Under the pieces are notes generated by a model. The model did not search any database. It was given only the letters and a program-made list of their open reading frames with translations, and was not told the DNA's origin. A DNA stretch of 64,000 nucleotides from a bacterium endosymbiont of Escarpia laminata (GTDB lineage Bacteria > Pseudomonadota > Gammaproteobacteria > Chromatiales > Chromatiaceae). Made by a program: the position numbers and the translations under genes. The stretch lies in assembly GCA_003660235.1 (NCBI GenBank), contig QGON01000069.1:1-64000 (forward strand), read 5' to 3'. Shown here one piece after another: positions 1 to 9,331 of this stretch (positions within the stretch are counted from its first letter, which is position 1; each line of letters starts with the position of its first letter).

Positions 1-1
1 G

Positions 2-229
2 GTCGCCGTTCGCAGGCCTGTCCGAGATGCCTTGCATCTGATGGCGGGCGGCACGGTGGAGTTCATCATGGGTGCGAGCAAGGAGCTTACGCTTCGCCCT
101 GTTACCAAAAGAGTGGATGAGGTGTTTGGTCGCTTGTCGCAATATGGGAAGCAAGAACCCGTATCTGTTGAAGAGATAAATGCGACTATTAAAGCGCATA
201 TGAAAGACCGTTGCCATGAAGGCAGTTGA
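2..229 (+). CDS. AbrB/SpoVT-type antitoxin, 3' part only
   Basis: The reading frame is already open at the window edge, so only the C-terminal part is present. The first visible residues (VAVRRPVRDALHL) match the DNA-binding beta-hairpin region of AbrB/VapB/MazE-like antitoxins, where a 'P-x-x-[IV]-R-x-x-L' stretch is typical. The tail carries the toxin-neutralising part. The stop overlaps the following PIN-domain gene by 14 bp, the usual antitoxin-toxin arrangement. Such antitoxins normally repress their own promoter, which would lie outside the window. The role is inferred from the short match and the context. Confidence 0.65.
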   Translation, partial: VAVRRPVRDALHLMAGGTVEFIMGASKELTLRPVTKRVDEVFGRLSQYGKQEPVSVEEINATIKAHMKDRCHEGS

Positions 230-617
230 TACGAATGTCCTGGTTCGCTTTTTGGTGAAGGATGACGAGCAGCAAGCGGCCATTGTTCATCGCATGTTGA
301 ATCAGTATGAAGAACAAAAAGAGTCGCTTTTTGTACCGGTGCTGGTTGTTTTGGAATTGTTATGGGTGCTTGAGGCGGTGTACGGAGTTGAGCGTGAGGA
401 AATGGTCCGTTCGGTCAACGATTTGATGGTGATGCCAGTCTTTGAGTTTGAGCAACAGTCCGCCGTTCGTGCATTCCTGTCATCGGCCGACCAATCGAGC
501 TGTGACCTGTCAGACTTGCTTATTGCGCATTCGGCTGCAGCAGCAGGTTGTGATACCACTTATACCTTTGACAAAAAGGCGTCGAAGTTTGATTTGTTCG
601 AAGCGATGACGGGTTGA
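216..617 (+). CDS. PIN-domain ribonuclease toxin (VapC-like)
   Basis: This 133-residue protein has the PIN fold signature. The acidic residues expected to bind Mg2+ are D5 (in VDTNVLVR), E47 (in VVLELLW), D100 or D97 (in CDLSDLLIAH) and D119 (in TFDKKA). VapC-type toxins cleave RNA, often tRNA or rRNA, and are held inactive by the cognate antitoxin. The start overlaps the upstream AbrB-type antitoxin gene, giving a complete type II module. All four acidic positions are present, so the toxin looks intact. Its RNA target cannot be read from sequence. Confidence 0.88.
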   Translation: MKAVDTNVLVRFLVKDDEQQAAIVHRMLNQYEEQKESLFVPVLVVLELLWVLEAVYGVEREEMVRSVNDLMVMPVFEFEQQSAVRAFLSSADQSSCDLSDLLIAHSAAAAGCDTTYTFDKKASKFDLFEAMTG

Positions 618-679
618 CCGTGATTGATGCGATTCATCTCATCCAACATGGCCGAGACTGAGTAAAGGATGCACTCCGT

Positions 680-3600
680 ATGATCCCAAGCCTCCTGGCA
701 AGAGAGGTCATCCAAGGCCTGCAAGCCTATATAACCACCGGTTTTGAGACCTCTACGCCTTGGTTTGCCGGGGCTTTCAGGGAACTGGTCGAGACTCCAG
801 GCAGGTTTTATAAGGGGCCCTATCTCTCGATTAGTCTGCCGTTTCAACAGGGGAACGCTGGCAGGAACTTTTTTTCCGCTCTGGAATCTGAACACCCTCC
901 ATACCACCATCAGCAACAGGCCTGGCAGCGCCTGGCCTCTGATCGTAAGGCTAAGCCGACCCTGATTGCCACTGGTACGGGTTCGGGAAAGACCGAGTGT
1001 TTCCTCTATCCACTGCTGGATCACTGCGCTCGTCATTCCGGGGCTGGGGTCAAGGCGCTCGTGGTCTATCCTATGAATGCTTTGGCGACCGATCAGGCCA
1101 AGCGCTTCGCTGCAACCGTTCACGGGTCGCCTGGTCTTCGGGGCAAAGTGCGGGTGGGGCTTTTCGTGGGTGGCCTGGAGGAGAAACCAGCCAAGTCGAT
1201 GGGGCCGACCGCCGTCATCACTGACAAAAATACCTTGCGGGATGATCCCCCCGACATCCTGCTCACCAACTATAAGATGCTCGACTTTCTGTTGCTCAGG
1301 CCAAGAGACCAGAAGCTGTGGCAGTTTAATGGGGGTGGTGCACTCCGCTATCTGGTGGTGGATGAACTGCACACCTTCGACGGCGCCCAGGGGACCGATC
1401 TTGCCTGTCTGATCCGGCGTCTGAAGGCGCGTCTGCTGCCGAAAGATTCGAAGCAACTGATCTGCGTTGGTACTTCCGCGACCCTTGGTAGCAGTGACGA
1501 GCAGGATGCGTTGACCCATTACGCGAGTCAGGTGTTCCAAAGCGCTTTCGACAAGGAGAGTATCATTGGCGAAACGAGACAGAGTGCCAATGAGTTTCTC
1601 AATGAGCCTATCGAGTATCTCCTTACTCCGGTTCAGGGAATGGCCAAATATCTGGACTCTGCTGCCTATTCATCACCTTCTGGCTTTTTAAAGGCCCAGT
1701 ATCAACTGTTCTTTCCTGAACAGGGGGAAGCAAGACCTGACGATCCGCAATGGTGTTCGGAGTTGGGAAATAAACTCAAACGCCATCTGCTGTTCAATAA
1801 TTTGCTGCGCATTTTGGTCCGGCAACCCCTTCCCCTGAATGAGATAAGTGATGAATTGGCGCGGACGCTCCCCGCAGGGGAGGCGAGGGATGCCGCCAGT
1901 GCCCTGTTGGATTCACTCTGTGCCCTGATCGCTATTGCCAAAAGTGCAGAGTTGCAACCGCTGGTCAATCTTCGGTTGCAATTATGGGTCAGGGAGCTGC
2001 GACGCATGGTCTCGCCCCTGCACACTGACCCCAATAAGGGAGATGGGTATTACCGTTTAGGGTTTTCCGATGACCTCAAGGCAGATGATGCCGGTCTCTA
2101 TCTACCTATCGTTCAATGTAACCACTGCAATACCACCGCCTGGCTCAGCCGGCGGCCGAAGAGCAGTGCGCAGATTCAGACTGATCTTCGGGCCATCTAT
2201 AACGATTTTTTCCGGCAGGATCCTCAGTCGCAGGTGGTGTTGCCGCTACTCGCTGACGAGGAAGCACCCACAAGTGAGGGCAGGGTGCAGTTACTGTGCA
2301 CTCAATGTGGCCAGATTCAGACGGAGGGTGACCAATGCATGGCCTGTGGCGAGGAAGCGCTGCAACGGGTGTTTCTGCCTAACCTGGTACGTGAGCGAAA
2401 GGTAGCGGGGGCGCCTCGGTTAGTGAGCGAGAAGAACTGTCCCGTCTGCGAACAGCAGGATGCACTGTTGGTGTTTGGAGCCCGCTCTGCCAGCCTGTCG
2501 AGCGTGGCGATCCATCACGTCTATGCCACGCCGTATAACGATGACAAGAAGCTGATTGCCTTCTCTGACAGTGTGCAAGACGCGGCACATCGTGCTGGTT
2601 TTTTTGCTGCGCGTACCTGGCAGAATAACATCCGCATGGCTATTGCCCAGGCGTTACCGAAACAAGGCATGGAGCTGGTGGATTTCTGGCGGCATCTGCC
2701 CCGTTACTGGCTTGATAAGCGGCTGAATCCTGAGGCGATGGAACGTGATCGCTTCGTGGTGGAGTTTATCGCGCCGAATATGCAGTACTTCGAGGACTAC
2801 GGGCGGCTGACCCAAACCGGTGAACTTCCCGAAGGCAGTGATCTGATCACACAGATCAGCAAGCGGCTGGTGTGGGAGGTTCTGGCAGAGTTCGGCTATC
2901 GGGCTTCGATTGGCCGCTCGCTGGAACGAACAGGGGTGGCTGCGCTCGGTGTGGACATGGGACGGGTAACTGAGGCTGTTGAAAAACTCCTGACGCCGCT
3001 ACGCGAGCAGGAGGGGTTGAGCGAAATCAGTGAAACCGGATTAAGGCATTTTCTGCTGGGTCTTCTGTTACGATTTAAACAGAGGGGTGCCATCTATCAT
3101 CGTTTTCTGGACACTTATATCGAAAAGGGCGGTGAAAGTTATATCCTGCACAGAATGTCATTTCTTCCTGATTTTTTTCGCCAGTCCCATGCGCCTGTCT
3201 TCCTCATCGATGTCCCAAAACACAGTCGTTTCGATTGTTTGATCTCCGACAGAGGCAAGAGCTGGTATCAGCGTTGGTTGGAAAAATGTCTGGGTGCTGA
3301 ACAACTGCTTCTGCCTGAGCAAGCGGACTCTGCCATCTACTCCCGCGCGCTGGCGTCGTTGGTGGATGTCGGCTTGCTACTGACCTCCGAGCATCGTGGT
3401 CAGACGGTCTGGGGTCTGAATCCCAAGTGCCTCTATATCAGTCCTGAAGTTATGGTGTTCGAGACGCCAGAAGCCAGAGACCGGCTCTTTGTTCCCTTGG
3501 AGATTGCCGGATGGGTTGAAGGACTGCTTCTGTGGCTGAATATTGTTGATCCTTCTTTACGCTTCATTTTTCAGATTGGCTCTGTGCCTGTTCGCATTTA

Positions 3601-3928
3601 CAGAGGCGAGGCTGACGAACCTACGGAACGGACTCTTTCTCGTAGTTTTCCAGAGCTAAAACAGATATCAATGGAATTCTCGGCTGAAGATAGGGATTTG
3701 CTTTGGCGTTTTGCAGTTGAAGCAGATTCATATGGGGATATCACAGCGATTACATTCATTGGAACCACGGATAGCGGTGAGATACGGTGTAGTTGGGATG
3801 CACCGTTAATTGATCCAGTTGCAACAGTTTCTGACATGGGCAAACCGTCTGGTGATGGCGTTGAGTTGACCCCGCCAACCGTTTTGCCACCTGCCAACGA
3901 AGTGGAGTCGGAGCGAGGCTCTGCGTGA
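680..3928 (+). CDS. DEAD/DEAH-box helicase, apparently C-terminally truncated or chimeric
   Basis: The 1082-residue protein opens like the large defence-associated superfamily 2 helicases. Walker A is ATGTGSGKT (97-105), the DEAH-like motif is DELH (228-231) and motif III is SAT (266-268). Cysteine pairs around 480-600 (CNHC, CTQC, CMAC, CPVC) suggest zinc ribbons, and LIAFSDSVQDAAHRAGFF is typical of this class. No QRxGRxGR motif VI or DUF1998 region follows. From about nt 3530 the DNA becomes more AT-rich and the helicase similarity seems to stop. I infer that the second RecA domain was lost and an unrelated tail joined on. A ribosome site (AAAGGA) precedes the ATG. The stop overlaps the next gene by 4 bp. 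Confidence 0.75.
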   Translation: MIPSLLAREVIQGLQAYITTGFETSTPWFAGAFRELVETPGRFYKGPYLSISLPFQQGNAGRNFFSALESEHPPYHHQQQAWQRLASDRKAKPTLIATGTGSGKTECFLYPLLDHCARHSGAGVKALVVYPMNALATDQAKRFAATVHGSPGLRGKVRVGLFVGGLEEKPAKSMGPTAVITDKNTLRDDPPDILLTNYKMLDFLLLRPRDQKLWQFNGGGALRYLVVDELHTFDGAQGTDLACLIRRLKARLLPKDSKQLICVGTSATLGSSDEQDALTHYASQVFQSAFDKESIIGETRQSANEFLNEPIEYLLTPVQGMAKYLDSAAYSSPSGFLKAQYQLFFPEQGEARPDDPQWCSELGNKLKRHLLFNNLLRILVRQPLPLNEISDELARTLPAGEARDAASALLDSLCALIAIAKSAELQPLVNLRLQLWVRELRRMVSPLHTDPNKGDGYYRLGFSDDLKADDAGLYLPIVQCNHCNTTAWLSRRPKSSAQIQTDLRAIYNDFFRQDPQSQVVLPLLADEEAPTSEGRVQLLCTQCGQIQTEGDQCMACGEEALQRVFLPNLVRERKVAGAPRLVSEKNCPVCEQQDALLVFGARSASLSSVAIHHVYATPYNDDKKLIAFSDSVQDAAHRAGFFAARTWQNNIRMAIAQALPKQGMELVDFWRHLPRYWLDKRLNPEAMERDRFVVEFIAPNMQYFEDYGRLTQTGELPEGSDLITQISKRLVWEVLAEFGYRASIGRSLERTGVAALGVDMGRVTEAVEKLLTPLREQEGLSEISETGLRHFLLGLLLRFKQRGAIYHRFLDTYIEKGGESYILHRMSFLPDFFRQSHAPVFLIDVPKHSRFDCLISDRGKSWYQRWLEKCLGAEQLLLPEQADSAIYSRALASLVDVGLLLTSEHRGQTVWGLNPKCLYISPEVMVFETPEARDRLFVPLEIAGWVEGLLLWLNIVDPSLRFIFQIGSVPVRIYRGEADEPTERTLSRSFPELKQISMEFSAEDRDLLWRFAVEADSYGDITAITFIGTTDSGEIRCSWDAPLIDPVATVSDMGKPSGDGVELTPPTVLPPANEVESERGSA

Positions 3929-5022
3929 ATGCTCCACAGTTTCAAGGGGCAAGATTACGGCTTGCAAGGCTTGTTGCGGGTTTTTCTCTAGCTGAACTGG
4001 GTGCGGAGGTTGGAGTATCGCGTCAGCACATTCACCAGTTGGAGACAGAAGAGAGGCCGCCAGGCCCAGGAATGTTAGAGGCGTTGTCAGATGCCGTTGG
4101 AGTACTGTCAGAATATTTTTTTCGTGATATTAGGAATGAAGTAGAAGAGCAGCATTGCAATTTTAGGAAATTACGCACCGCACCTGTAACTATTACAAAA
4201 CAGGTAGTTGCACGAGGAACACTTTTCAATGAATTAGTGAGCCTGCTTGACGAAAAACTTTCTCTGCCACCTGTGGATTTTCCTCAATTCGATGTTTCTT
4301 CTAACGAGAACATAGAACAGGCTGCTGAGCACTGTAGAGATCATTGGGAGCTTACTGTAGACCAACCTATCACGAATATGATACGAGTGGTTGAAAGAGC
4401 TGGCGCTGTCGTTACCTGCATCGATGGTCTATCTGCAAAAATTGATGCGTTGTCGATTGATCGGGCCAGGCCCACCATTGTTAGAAGTACAGCAAAAGCT
4501 GCTCCTACACGACTTAGGTTCGATATTGCTCACGAATGTGGCCATTTGGTAATGCATCGGGGCATTGTAACTGGAGATACCGAAACAGAAAGGGAGGCCA
4601 ATCGTTTCGCTAGCGCATTTCTGTTACCCAGAAGAGCTTTTGTGCGTGAGTTTCCCAAGAAAAAACGGATTGACTGGAAGGCTATGTTTGAAATAAAGCA
4701 ACGCTGGAAAACAAGCCTCCAAGCTATCGTAAGGCGAGCTTATGACCTGGGATTTTTTGATGCTGCGCAGTATAGAAGAGCCAACATCTATATAAGTAAA
4801 AACGGTTATAGGAAGAGTGAGCCGTTCGATCCAGAGCATATTGAACAACCTGAGTTGCTTAAACTGTCTATCTCAAGTCTGGAGGAGTACCTCGGCATCC
4901 AGTCTGCAGAGTTTGCCAATCAATTGGGCTATCGCCCCATATTTCTTGAAAAATTGATAGGAATTCCTGTTCCTGAGCCAAGGCCTGTCTCTGAAGCATC
5001 GAATGTGATCAGCTTGTTTTAA
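3925..5022 (+). CDS. XRE-family HTH plus ImmA/IrrE-type zinc peptidase regulator
   Basis: The 365-residue protein has an N-terminal helix-turn-helix (about residues 8-62, with LAELGAEVGVSRQHIHQLE) followed by an ImmA/IrrE-like metallopeptidase domain. Its zinc motif is HECGH (203-207), with downstream E224 in EREAN as the likely third ligand. Family members cleave a partner repressor and relieve repression of mobile or stress genes. Its ATG overlaps the helicase stop (ATGA), so the two are translationally coupled. The gene is AT-richer than the carbon-metabolism block that follows, consistent with a transferred defence region. The cleavage target is unknown. Confidence 0.85.
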   Translation: MNAPQFQGARLRLARLVAGFSLAELGAEVGVSRQHIHQLETEERPPGPGMLEALSDAVGVLSEYFFRDIRNEVEEQHCNFRKLRTAPVTITKQVVARGTLFNELVSLLDEKLSLPPVDFPQFDVSSNENIEQAAEHCRDHWELTVDQPITNMIRVVERAGAVVTCIDGLSAKIDALSIDRARPTIVRSTAKAAPTRLRFDIAHECGHLVMHRGIVTGDTETEREANRFASAFLLPRRAFVREFPKKKRIDWKAMFEIKQRWKTSLQAIVRRAYDLGFFDAAQYRRANIYISKNGYRKSEPFDPEHIEQPELLKLSISSLEEYLGIQSAEFANQLGYRPIFLEKLIGIPVPEPRPVSEASNVISLF

Positions 5023-5229
5023 GTAGAATATGGCAAATAGAGCAACGAGTGAGGAACTCAAAAGGCACCAAAAAGGCTAAATCACACTCCGCATATCGAA
5101 TTTAATATTTCATTGCTCGGAATTTCTCGATTTGTAATTATCTTGCGCCGCAGGGAGCAATTATCGTGCGCCTGCACACTTGCCAAAAAAATATTGGCCG
5201 GATGAAAACAGGTCGTTTATGGACGGACA

Positions 5230-7593
5230 CTAATTAGACTTCGCCAGCATTTTCCAGGTGTCTATCACGGTATCCGGGTTCAGCGAGATGCTGCTGATGC
5301 CCTGTTCCATCAGCCAGTGGGCCAGATCTGGATAATCGGACGGTCCCTGACCACAGATGCCGACATATTTGCCCTGTTTATGGCAGGCGGATATCGCCAT
5401 GCTGAGCATCTTCTTCACCGCCGGGTTACGTTCATCGAAGCTGTGGGCCACCAGTCCTGAATCCCTGTCCAATCCCAGGGTTAGCTGGGTGAGGTCGTTG
5501 GAGCCGATGGAAAAACCATCAAAATAGGCCAGAAAATCCTCTGCCAGTATGGCGTTCGAAGGCAGTTCGCACATCATGATGACACGCAGGCCATGCTCTC
5601 CCCGTTTGAGTCCATTCGCCTCCAGCAAGCGGATCACTTCAGCAGCCTCTTCCAGCGTGCGGACGAAGGGGATCATGATCTCGACGTTGTCGAATCCCAT
5701 CTCTTCACGCACCCGTTTGAGCGCTTTGCACTCCAGTTCAAAGCAGGAGCGGAACTTTTTCGAGATATAACGGGAGGCGCCGCGAAAACCGAGCATAGGG
5801 TTCTCCTCTTTCGGTTCGTAGCGGTCACCGCCAATCAGGTTGGCATATTCATTGGACTTGAAATCGGACATGCGCACGATGACAGGCTTCCCGGCAAAAC
5901 CGGCGGCGAGGGTGGAGATGCCCTCCACCAGTTTTTCCACATAGAACTCCACCGGGCCGGGATAACCGGCAATCTGTTTTTCAATTCGTTCTCGCAGCGC
6001 ATCCGGCAGCTGCTCATACTCCATCAGCGCATGGGGATGGATACCGATGGTGGTGTTAATGATGAACTCGACTCTGGCAAGCCCGATGCCGTCGTTGGGG
6101 ATGCGGCTAAAACCGAAGGCCCGTCCAGGATTGCCCACATTCATCATAATCTTGGTGGAGAGCGGGGGCAGGGTGACCTTATCCCCCTGGGTCACGCTGT
6201 ATCTCAGCAGGCCTTCATAGATCAACCCGTCGTCCCCTTCAGCGCAGGAGACGGTCACTGCCTCTCCATCTTTCAGTTTGGTGGTGGCATTTCCACAACC
6301 GACCACCGCAGGGATACCCAGTTCCCGGGCGATGATGGCGGCGTGACAGGTACGTCCACCACGATTGGTGACGATGGCGGAAGCCTTCTTCATGACCGGT
6401 TCCCAGTCGGGATCTGTCATGTCTGTTACCAGCACATCACCCTCTTCGACGCGGGCCATCTCCGAGACATCCGCAATGATTTTGACGGAACCGGAGCCGA
6501 CCCGCTGTCCTATGGCGCGACCCTGCACCCGCACCACTCCCCGTTCTTCCAAGTTAAAACGTTCCACCTTGGCATGGTCGACGCGGCTCTCAACCGTCTC
6601 GGGTCTTGCCTGAAGGATATAAATCTGGCCATCTTCACCGTCCAGTCCCCACTCGATATCCATCGGACGGCCATAGTGTTCTTCAATGGTCAGTGCCTGG
6701 CGTGCCAGCGCCTCGACCTGTTCATCGGTGAGTGAAAACCGGCGTTGTGCCTCGATAGCCACATCCACCGTGACCACGTTTTCCTGACCCCCCTTGCCGT
6801 AGATCATCTTCAGGGCTTTGCTGCCGAGGGTGCGGCGCAAAATGGCGGGTCGTTGAGCTTTCAGGTTGGCTTTGTAAAGATAGAACTCATCCGGATTGAC
6901 TGCGCCCTGCACCACGGTTTCGCCCAGACCATAGGCGCTGGTAATGAAGACGACGTCGTCGAAACCGGATTCGGTATCCAGGGTAAACATTACGCCGGCG
7001 GAGCCGATGTCCGAGCGCACCATGCGCTGAATGCCGGCGGAAAGGGCGATCTCATCATGATCAAAACCCTGATGTACCCGATAGGCGATGGCACGGTCGT
7101 TATAGAGGGAAGCGAAGACACGTCTGATGGCGAGGAGTACCTCATCGATGCCGGTAACATTGAGATAGGTCTCCTGCTGTCCCGCAAAGGATGCGTCCGG
7201 CAGATCCTCTGCGGTGGCGGATGAGCGTACTGCTACTGCAGGATCTCCATCGTTGTTGCGCGCCAGTTTCTGATAACCGGCGGTGACGGCGTTTTCGAGC
7301 ACTGTGGGCAGGGGAGCATCCATGATTGCCTGGCGGATGGATTGGCCGGTATTCGCCAGTGCCTCTACGTCATTGATGTCGAGGTCTGACAGTAGAGACT
7401 CAATGCGTTCTTCGAGCCGATTGTGGTGGATGAACTCACGAAAGGCGTGGGCAGTGGTGGCAAAACCGCCGGGTACGCTGACGCCCATCTCCGAAAGTGT
7501 GCTGATCATCTCACCCAGTGAGGCATTTTTTCCGCCTACTTGGTTGACCTGCTGCATGTTGAGATTTTCGAACCAGATGATTTGCTCGCTCAC
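5230..7593 (-). CDS. ppsA: Phosphoenolpyruvate synthase
   Basis: PpsA converts pyruvate, ATP and water to PEP, AMP and phosphate, the entry step of gluconeogenesis. The protein has the N-terminal ATP-binding domain, the central phosphohistidine domain ([17 protein letters not shown], His417) and a C-terminal PEP/pyruvate barrel with GICGQGP (Cys747). I chose the GTG at 7593 because GGAGG lies 7 nt upstream. This gives 787 residues, close to the family length of about 790. An ATG further upstream would add a tail unlike the family. It is the last gene of the rnf/pyruvate oxidoreductase block, which fits use of the pyruvate made there. Confidence 0.96.
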   Translation of the reverse strand: MSEQIIWFENLNMQQVNQVGGKNASLGEMISTLSEMGVSVPGGFATTAHAFREFIHHNRLEERIESLLSDLDINDVEALANTGQSIRQAIMDAPLPTVLENAVTAGYQKLARNNDGDPAVAVRSSATAEDLPDASFAGQQETYLNVTGIDEVLLAIRRVFASLYNDRAIAYRVHQGFDHDEIALSAGIQRMVRSDIGSAGVMFTLDTESGFDDVVFITSAYGLGETVVQGAVNPDEFYLYKANLKAQRPAILRRTLGSKALKMIYGKGGQENVVTVDVAIEAQRRFSLTDEQVEALARQALTIEEHYGRPMDIEWGLDGEDGQIYILQARPETVESRVDHAKVERFNLEERGVVRVQGRAIGQRVGSGSVKIIADVSEMARVEEGDVLVTDMTDPDWEPVMKKASAIVTNRGGRTCHAAIIARELGIPAVVGCGNATTKLKDGEAVTVSCAEGDDGLIYEGLLRYSVTQGDKVTLPPLSTKIMMNVGNPGRAFGFSRIPNDGIGLARVEFIINTTIGIHPHALMEYEQLPDALRERIEKQIAGYPGPVEFYVEKLVEGISTLAAGFAGKPVIVRMSDFKSNEYANLIGGDRYEPKEENPMLGFRGASRYISKKFRSCFELECKALKRVREEMGFDNVEIMIPFVRTLEEAAEVIRLLEANGLKRGEHGLRVIMMCELPSNAILAEDFLAYFDGFSIGSNDLTQLTLGLDRDSGLVAHSFDERNPAVKKMLSMAISACHKQGKYVGICGQGPSDYPDLAHWLMEQGISSISLNPDTVIDTWKMLAKSN

Positions 7594-7600
7594 CGTTTGC

Positions 7601-7605
7601 CCTCC
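7601..7605 (-). promoter_or_regulatory. Ribosome binding site that sets the ppsA start
   Basis: GGAGG on the minus strand lies 7 nt before the GTG at 7593. The upstream in-frame ATG at 7635 has no comparable site, so the GTG is the better start. Confidence 0.7.
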
Positions 7606-7648
7606 GTTATCGGCGTGATGGGATGATTCACACATGGTTGCTCCCCTT

Positions 7649-7846
7649 CTATCGATTGCCCTTGTTTTCTTGTTGGCAACTGCCACCGCTGCAAAGACAG
7701 CTCTTTCCGCAGCCGGTCCCTTCTTCACGTGCCGGCCCCAACTCGGGGTGTGCCTTCGAAAAACGCCGGCTGACGGACTGCACCAGCAACCAACAGAGTA
7801 GCAGTGTGGGAATCAACACTATTGCAATAAGTACGTCCCGCAACAT
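7649..7846 (-). CDS. Small membrane protein with Cys-rich tail, NqrM-like
   Basis: This 65-residue protein has one N-terminal membrane segment (about residues 4-24) followed by a hydrophilic tail with [12 protein letters not shown]. The layout matches NqrM (DUF539), a small membrane protein with four conserved Cys that delivers iron to the NqrD/NqrE iron centre of Na+-NQR. RnfA and RnfE are the homologues of NqrE and NqrD. The gene starts 2 bp after the rnfA stop, so it is probably cotranslated and may mature the Rnf iron site. The link to NqrM rests on layout and position, not on an alignment. Confidence 0.6.
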   Translation of the reverse strand: MLRDVLIAIVLIPTLLLCWLLVQSVSRRFSKAHPELGPAREEGTGCGKSCLCSGGSCQQENKGNR

Positions 7847-7848
7847 GA

Positions 7849-8433
7849 CTATTGCCCTCCAAGTCCGGCAAAGCCCATAAATGACAGGGAGAGCAGGCCG
7901 CCCAGCATCAGACTGACGGCTGCGCCTTGAGTCACACTGGGTAGATTTGAAAGCTCAAGCTTTTCCCGCAGCCCCGCCATCAACATAATAGCCAGGATAA
8001 AGCCGGTGCCTGCCCCCAATGCGTAGACCAGTGACTGCAGGAAATCGTATTCCTTGAAGGTTTGGAAAAGCGCCAGGCCAAGAATTGCGCAATTGGTGGT
8101 GATCAATGGGAGGAAGATACCCAGAGCGCGAAACAGGCCGGGGGAGAATTTTTTCAGTGTCATCTCGACCAGCTGGACGGCGCTGGCAATCACTACGATG
8201 TAGGCGATCAGGCGCAGAAATTCGATATCCAAGCCGACCAGCACGATATTGATTCCATAGGCGCAGACCGAACTCACCAGCATCACGAACATCGTCGCCA
8301 GTCCCATCGGCACAGCGGTGTTCAATTTTCCGGATACGCCCAGGAAAGGGCAAAGGCCGAGAAACAGGGCGAGCACGAAGTTGTTGGCCAGTACGGCATT
8401 CAGAAAGATAAAGCTGAGGGATTCATAATTCAT
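7849..8433 (-). CDS. rnfA: Rnf electron transport complex subunit RnfA
   Basis: The 194-residue integral membrane protein has about six membrane segments. It has the RnfA/NqrE signatures NAVLANNFVLALFLGLCPFLGVSG near the N-terminus (given in part: LANNFVLALFLGLCPF) and ITTNCAILGLALF in the middle. The two conserved Cys (residues 28 and about 113) lie in the half-helices that bind the buried iron centre together with RnfE. Rnf links ferredoxin and NAD redox chemistry to Na+ or H+ movement. Its start overlaps the rnfE stop by 4 bp. Confidence 0.95.
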   Translation of the reverse strand: MNYESLSFIFLNAVLANNFVLALFLGLCPFLGVSGKLNTAVPMGLATMFVMLVSSVCAYGINIVLVGLDIEFLRLIAYIVVIASAVQLVEMTLKKFSPGLFRALGIFLPLITTNCAILGLALFQTFKEYDFLQSLVYALGAGTGFILAIMLMAGLREKLELSNLPSVTQGAAVSLMLGGLLSLSFMGFAGLGGQ

Positions 8434-9077
8434 CTAACTTCCACCACTGCGTCTGATTCACTCTGCGCCTTTCGCTGTTTGAACCATTCAAACAATAGCA
8501 GCCATGCGCCGAGCACGATGAAACCTCCGGCAGGCAATACCATGACGACCCAGGGTTCGAACTGCGGCCCGAAGAGATCGACACCAAAGAGTTTGCCGGC
8601 GCCCAACACCTCTCTGACGACACCCAGGCAGAGCAGGGCAAAGGTAAAACCGGCTCCCATGCCCAGTGCATTGACGAAAGCCTTCAGTGGCCTGTTCTTT
8701 GATGCGTAGGCTTCAGCGCGTCCCAGTATCATGCAATTCACCACGATCAACTGGATGAAAGCGCCGAGTGCGTTGTAGAGATCAAGCGAGATGGCCTGGA
8801 TGGCATAGTCGACAATGGTAACGAAGGTGGCGATGATGACGATATAGGTGGCGATGCGCACCTGTTTGGGTATCTGCCGGCGTAGCAACGAGATCAGAAT
8901 GCCGGATGCCAGCAAAACAAAGGTGGTTGCAATCCCCATTGCCAGTGCATTGATGGCGGAGTTGGTGACGGCCAGTACCGGACACATGCCCAGGAGCATG
9001 GCGAAAACCGGGTTCTCACGCCAGAGGCCTTCGGAGAAGGTATCCCAGGTTATTGTGTTGTTTTGTTTTCTTGCCAT
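8430..9077 (-). CDS. rnfE: Rnf electron transport complex subunit RnfE
   Basis: This 215-residue membrane subunit is homologous to NqrD and pseudo-symmetric with RnfA. Signatures are NPVFAMLLGMCPVLAVTN near residue 22 and LIVVNCMILGRAEA near residue 110, each with the Cys expected at the shared iron site. About six membrane segments are visible. It overlaps rnfA by 4 bp. Upstream it is separated from rnfG by a 235-bp gap that contains a repeat element, an unusual break in an otherwise tightly packed operon. Confidence 0.95.
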   Translation of the reverse strand: MARKQNNTITWDTFSEGLWRENPVFAMLLGMCPVLAVTNSAINALAMGIATTFVLLASGILISLLRRQIPKQVRIATYIVIIATFVTIVDYAIQAISLDLYNALGAFIQLIVVNCMILGRAEAYASKNRPLKAFVNALGMGAGFTFALLCLGVVREVLGAGKLFGVDLFGPQFEPWVVMVLPAGGFIVLGAWLLLFEWFKQRKAQSESDAVVEVR

Positions 9078-9126
9078 GTTTCAATCTCGGATTGAAAAGT
9101 CTCTGTACATTTAGGTAACAGGATTC

Positions 9127-9331
9127 AGGTGACAGGTTTCAGGATTTTTCGGCCACCTTCCTCGGCTCCGGCTTCCTGCTTCGCGCTACCTCCTGCATCC
9201 ATGCAGTCGTGTCCCTCCCAAGGAAGGGAACCATTCTGCGAGGGCAGAGAAATAGTGTGATAGTTTCCTCTTGACCCGAATATTGCTTCCGCAAAAATCC
9301 TGGTGTCACCTGTCACCTGTCACCTGTCACC
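9127..9331. repeat. Inverted-repeat element with heptamer array inside the rnf operon
   Basis: Imperfect inverted ends are visible. The left end (9127-9149) begins AGGTGACAGG and ends CAGGATTTTT. The right end (9293-9311) is AAAAATCCTGGTGTCACCT. The right end runs into four tandem copies of TGTCACC (9304-9331). The interior has small hairpins but no convincing gene. The heptamers also encode the last residues and the stop of rnfG. The layout is MITE-like, but I have no second copy in the window to confirm mobility. Confidence 0.6.

Noticed and set aside
560..1540. 326-residue open frame antisense to the helicase gene
   Set aside because: It lies wholly opposite a gene with clear helicase motifs and shows no family signature of its own.
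5593..6735. 380-residue open frame antisense to ppsA
   Set aside because: High GC in third positions of ppsA keeps the opposite strand open. The frame has no recognisable domain.
9125..9316. 63-residue frame inside the rnf repeat element
   Set aside because: It lies in repeat sequence with hairpins, and its translation is not protein-like.
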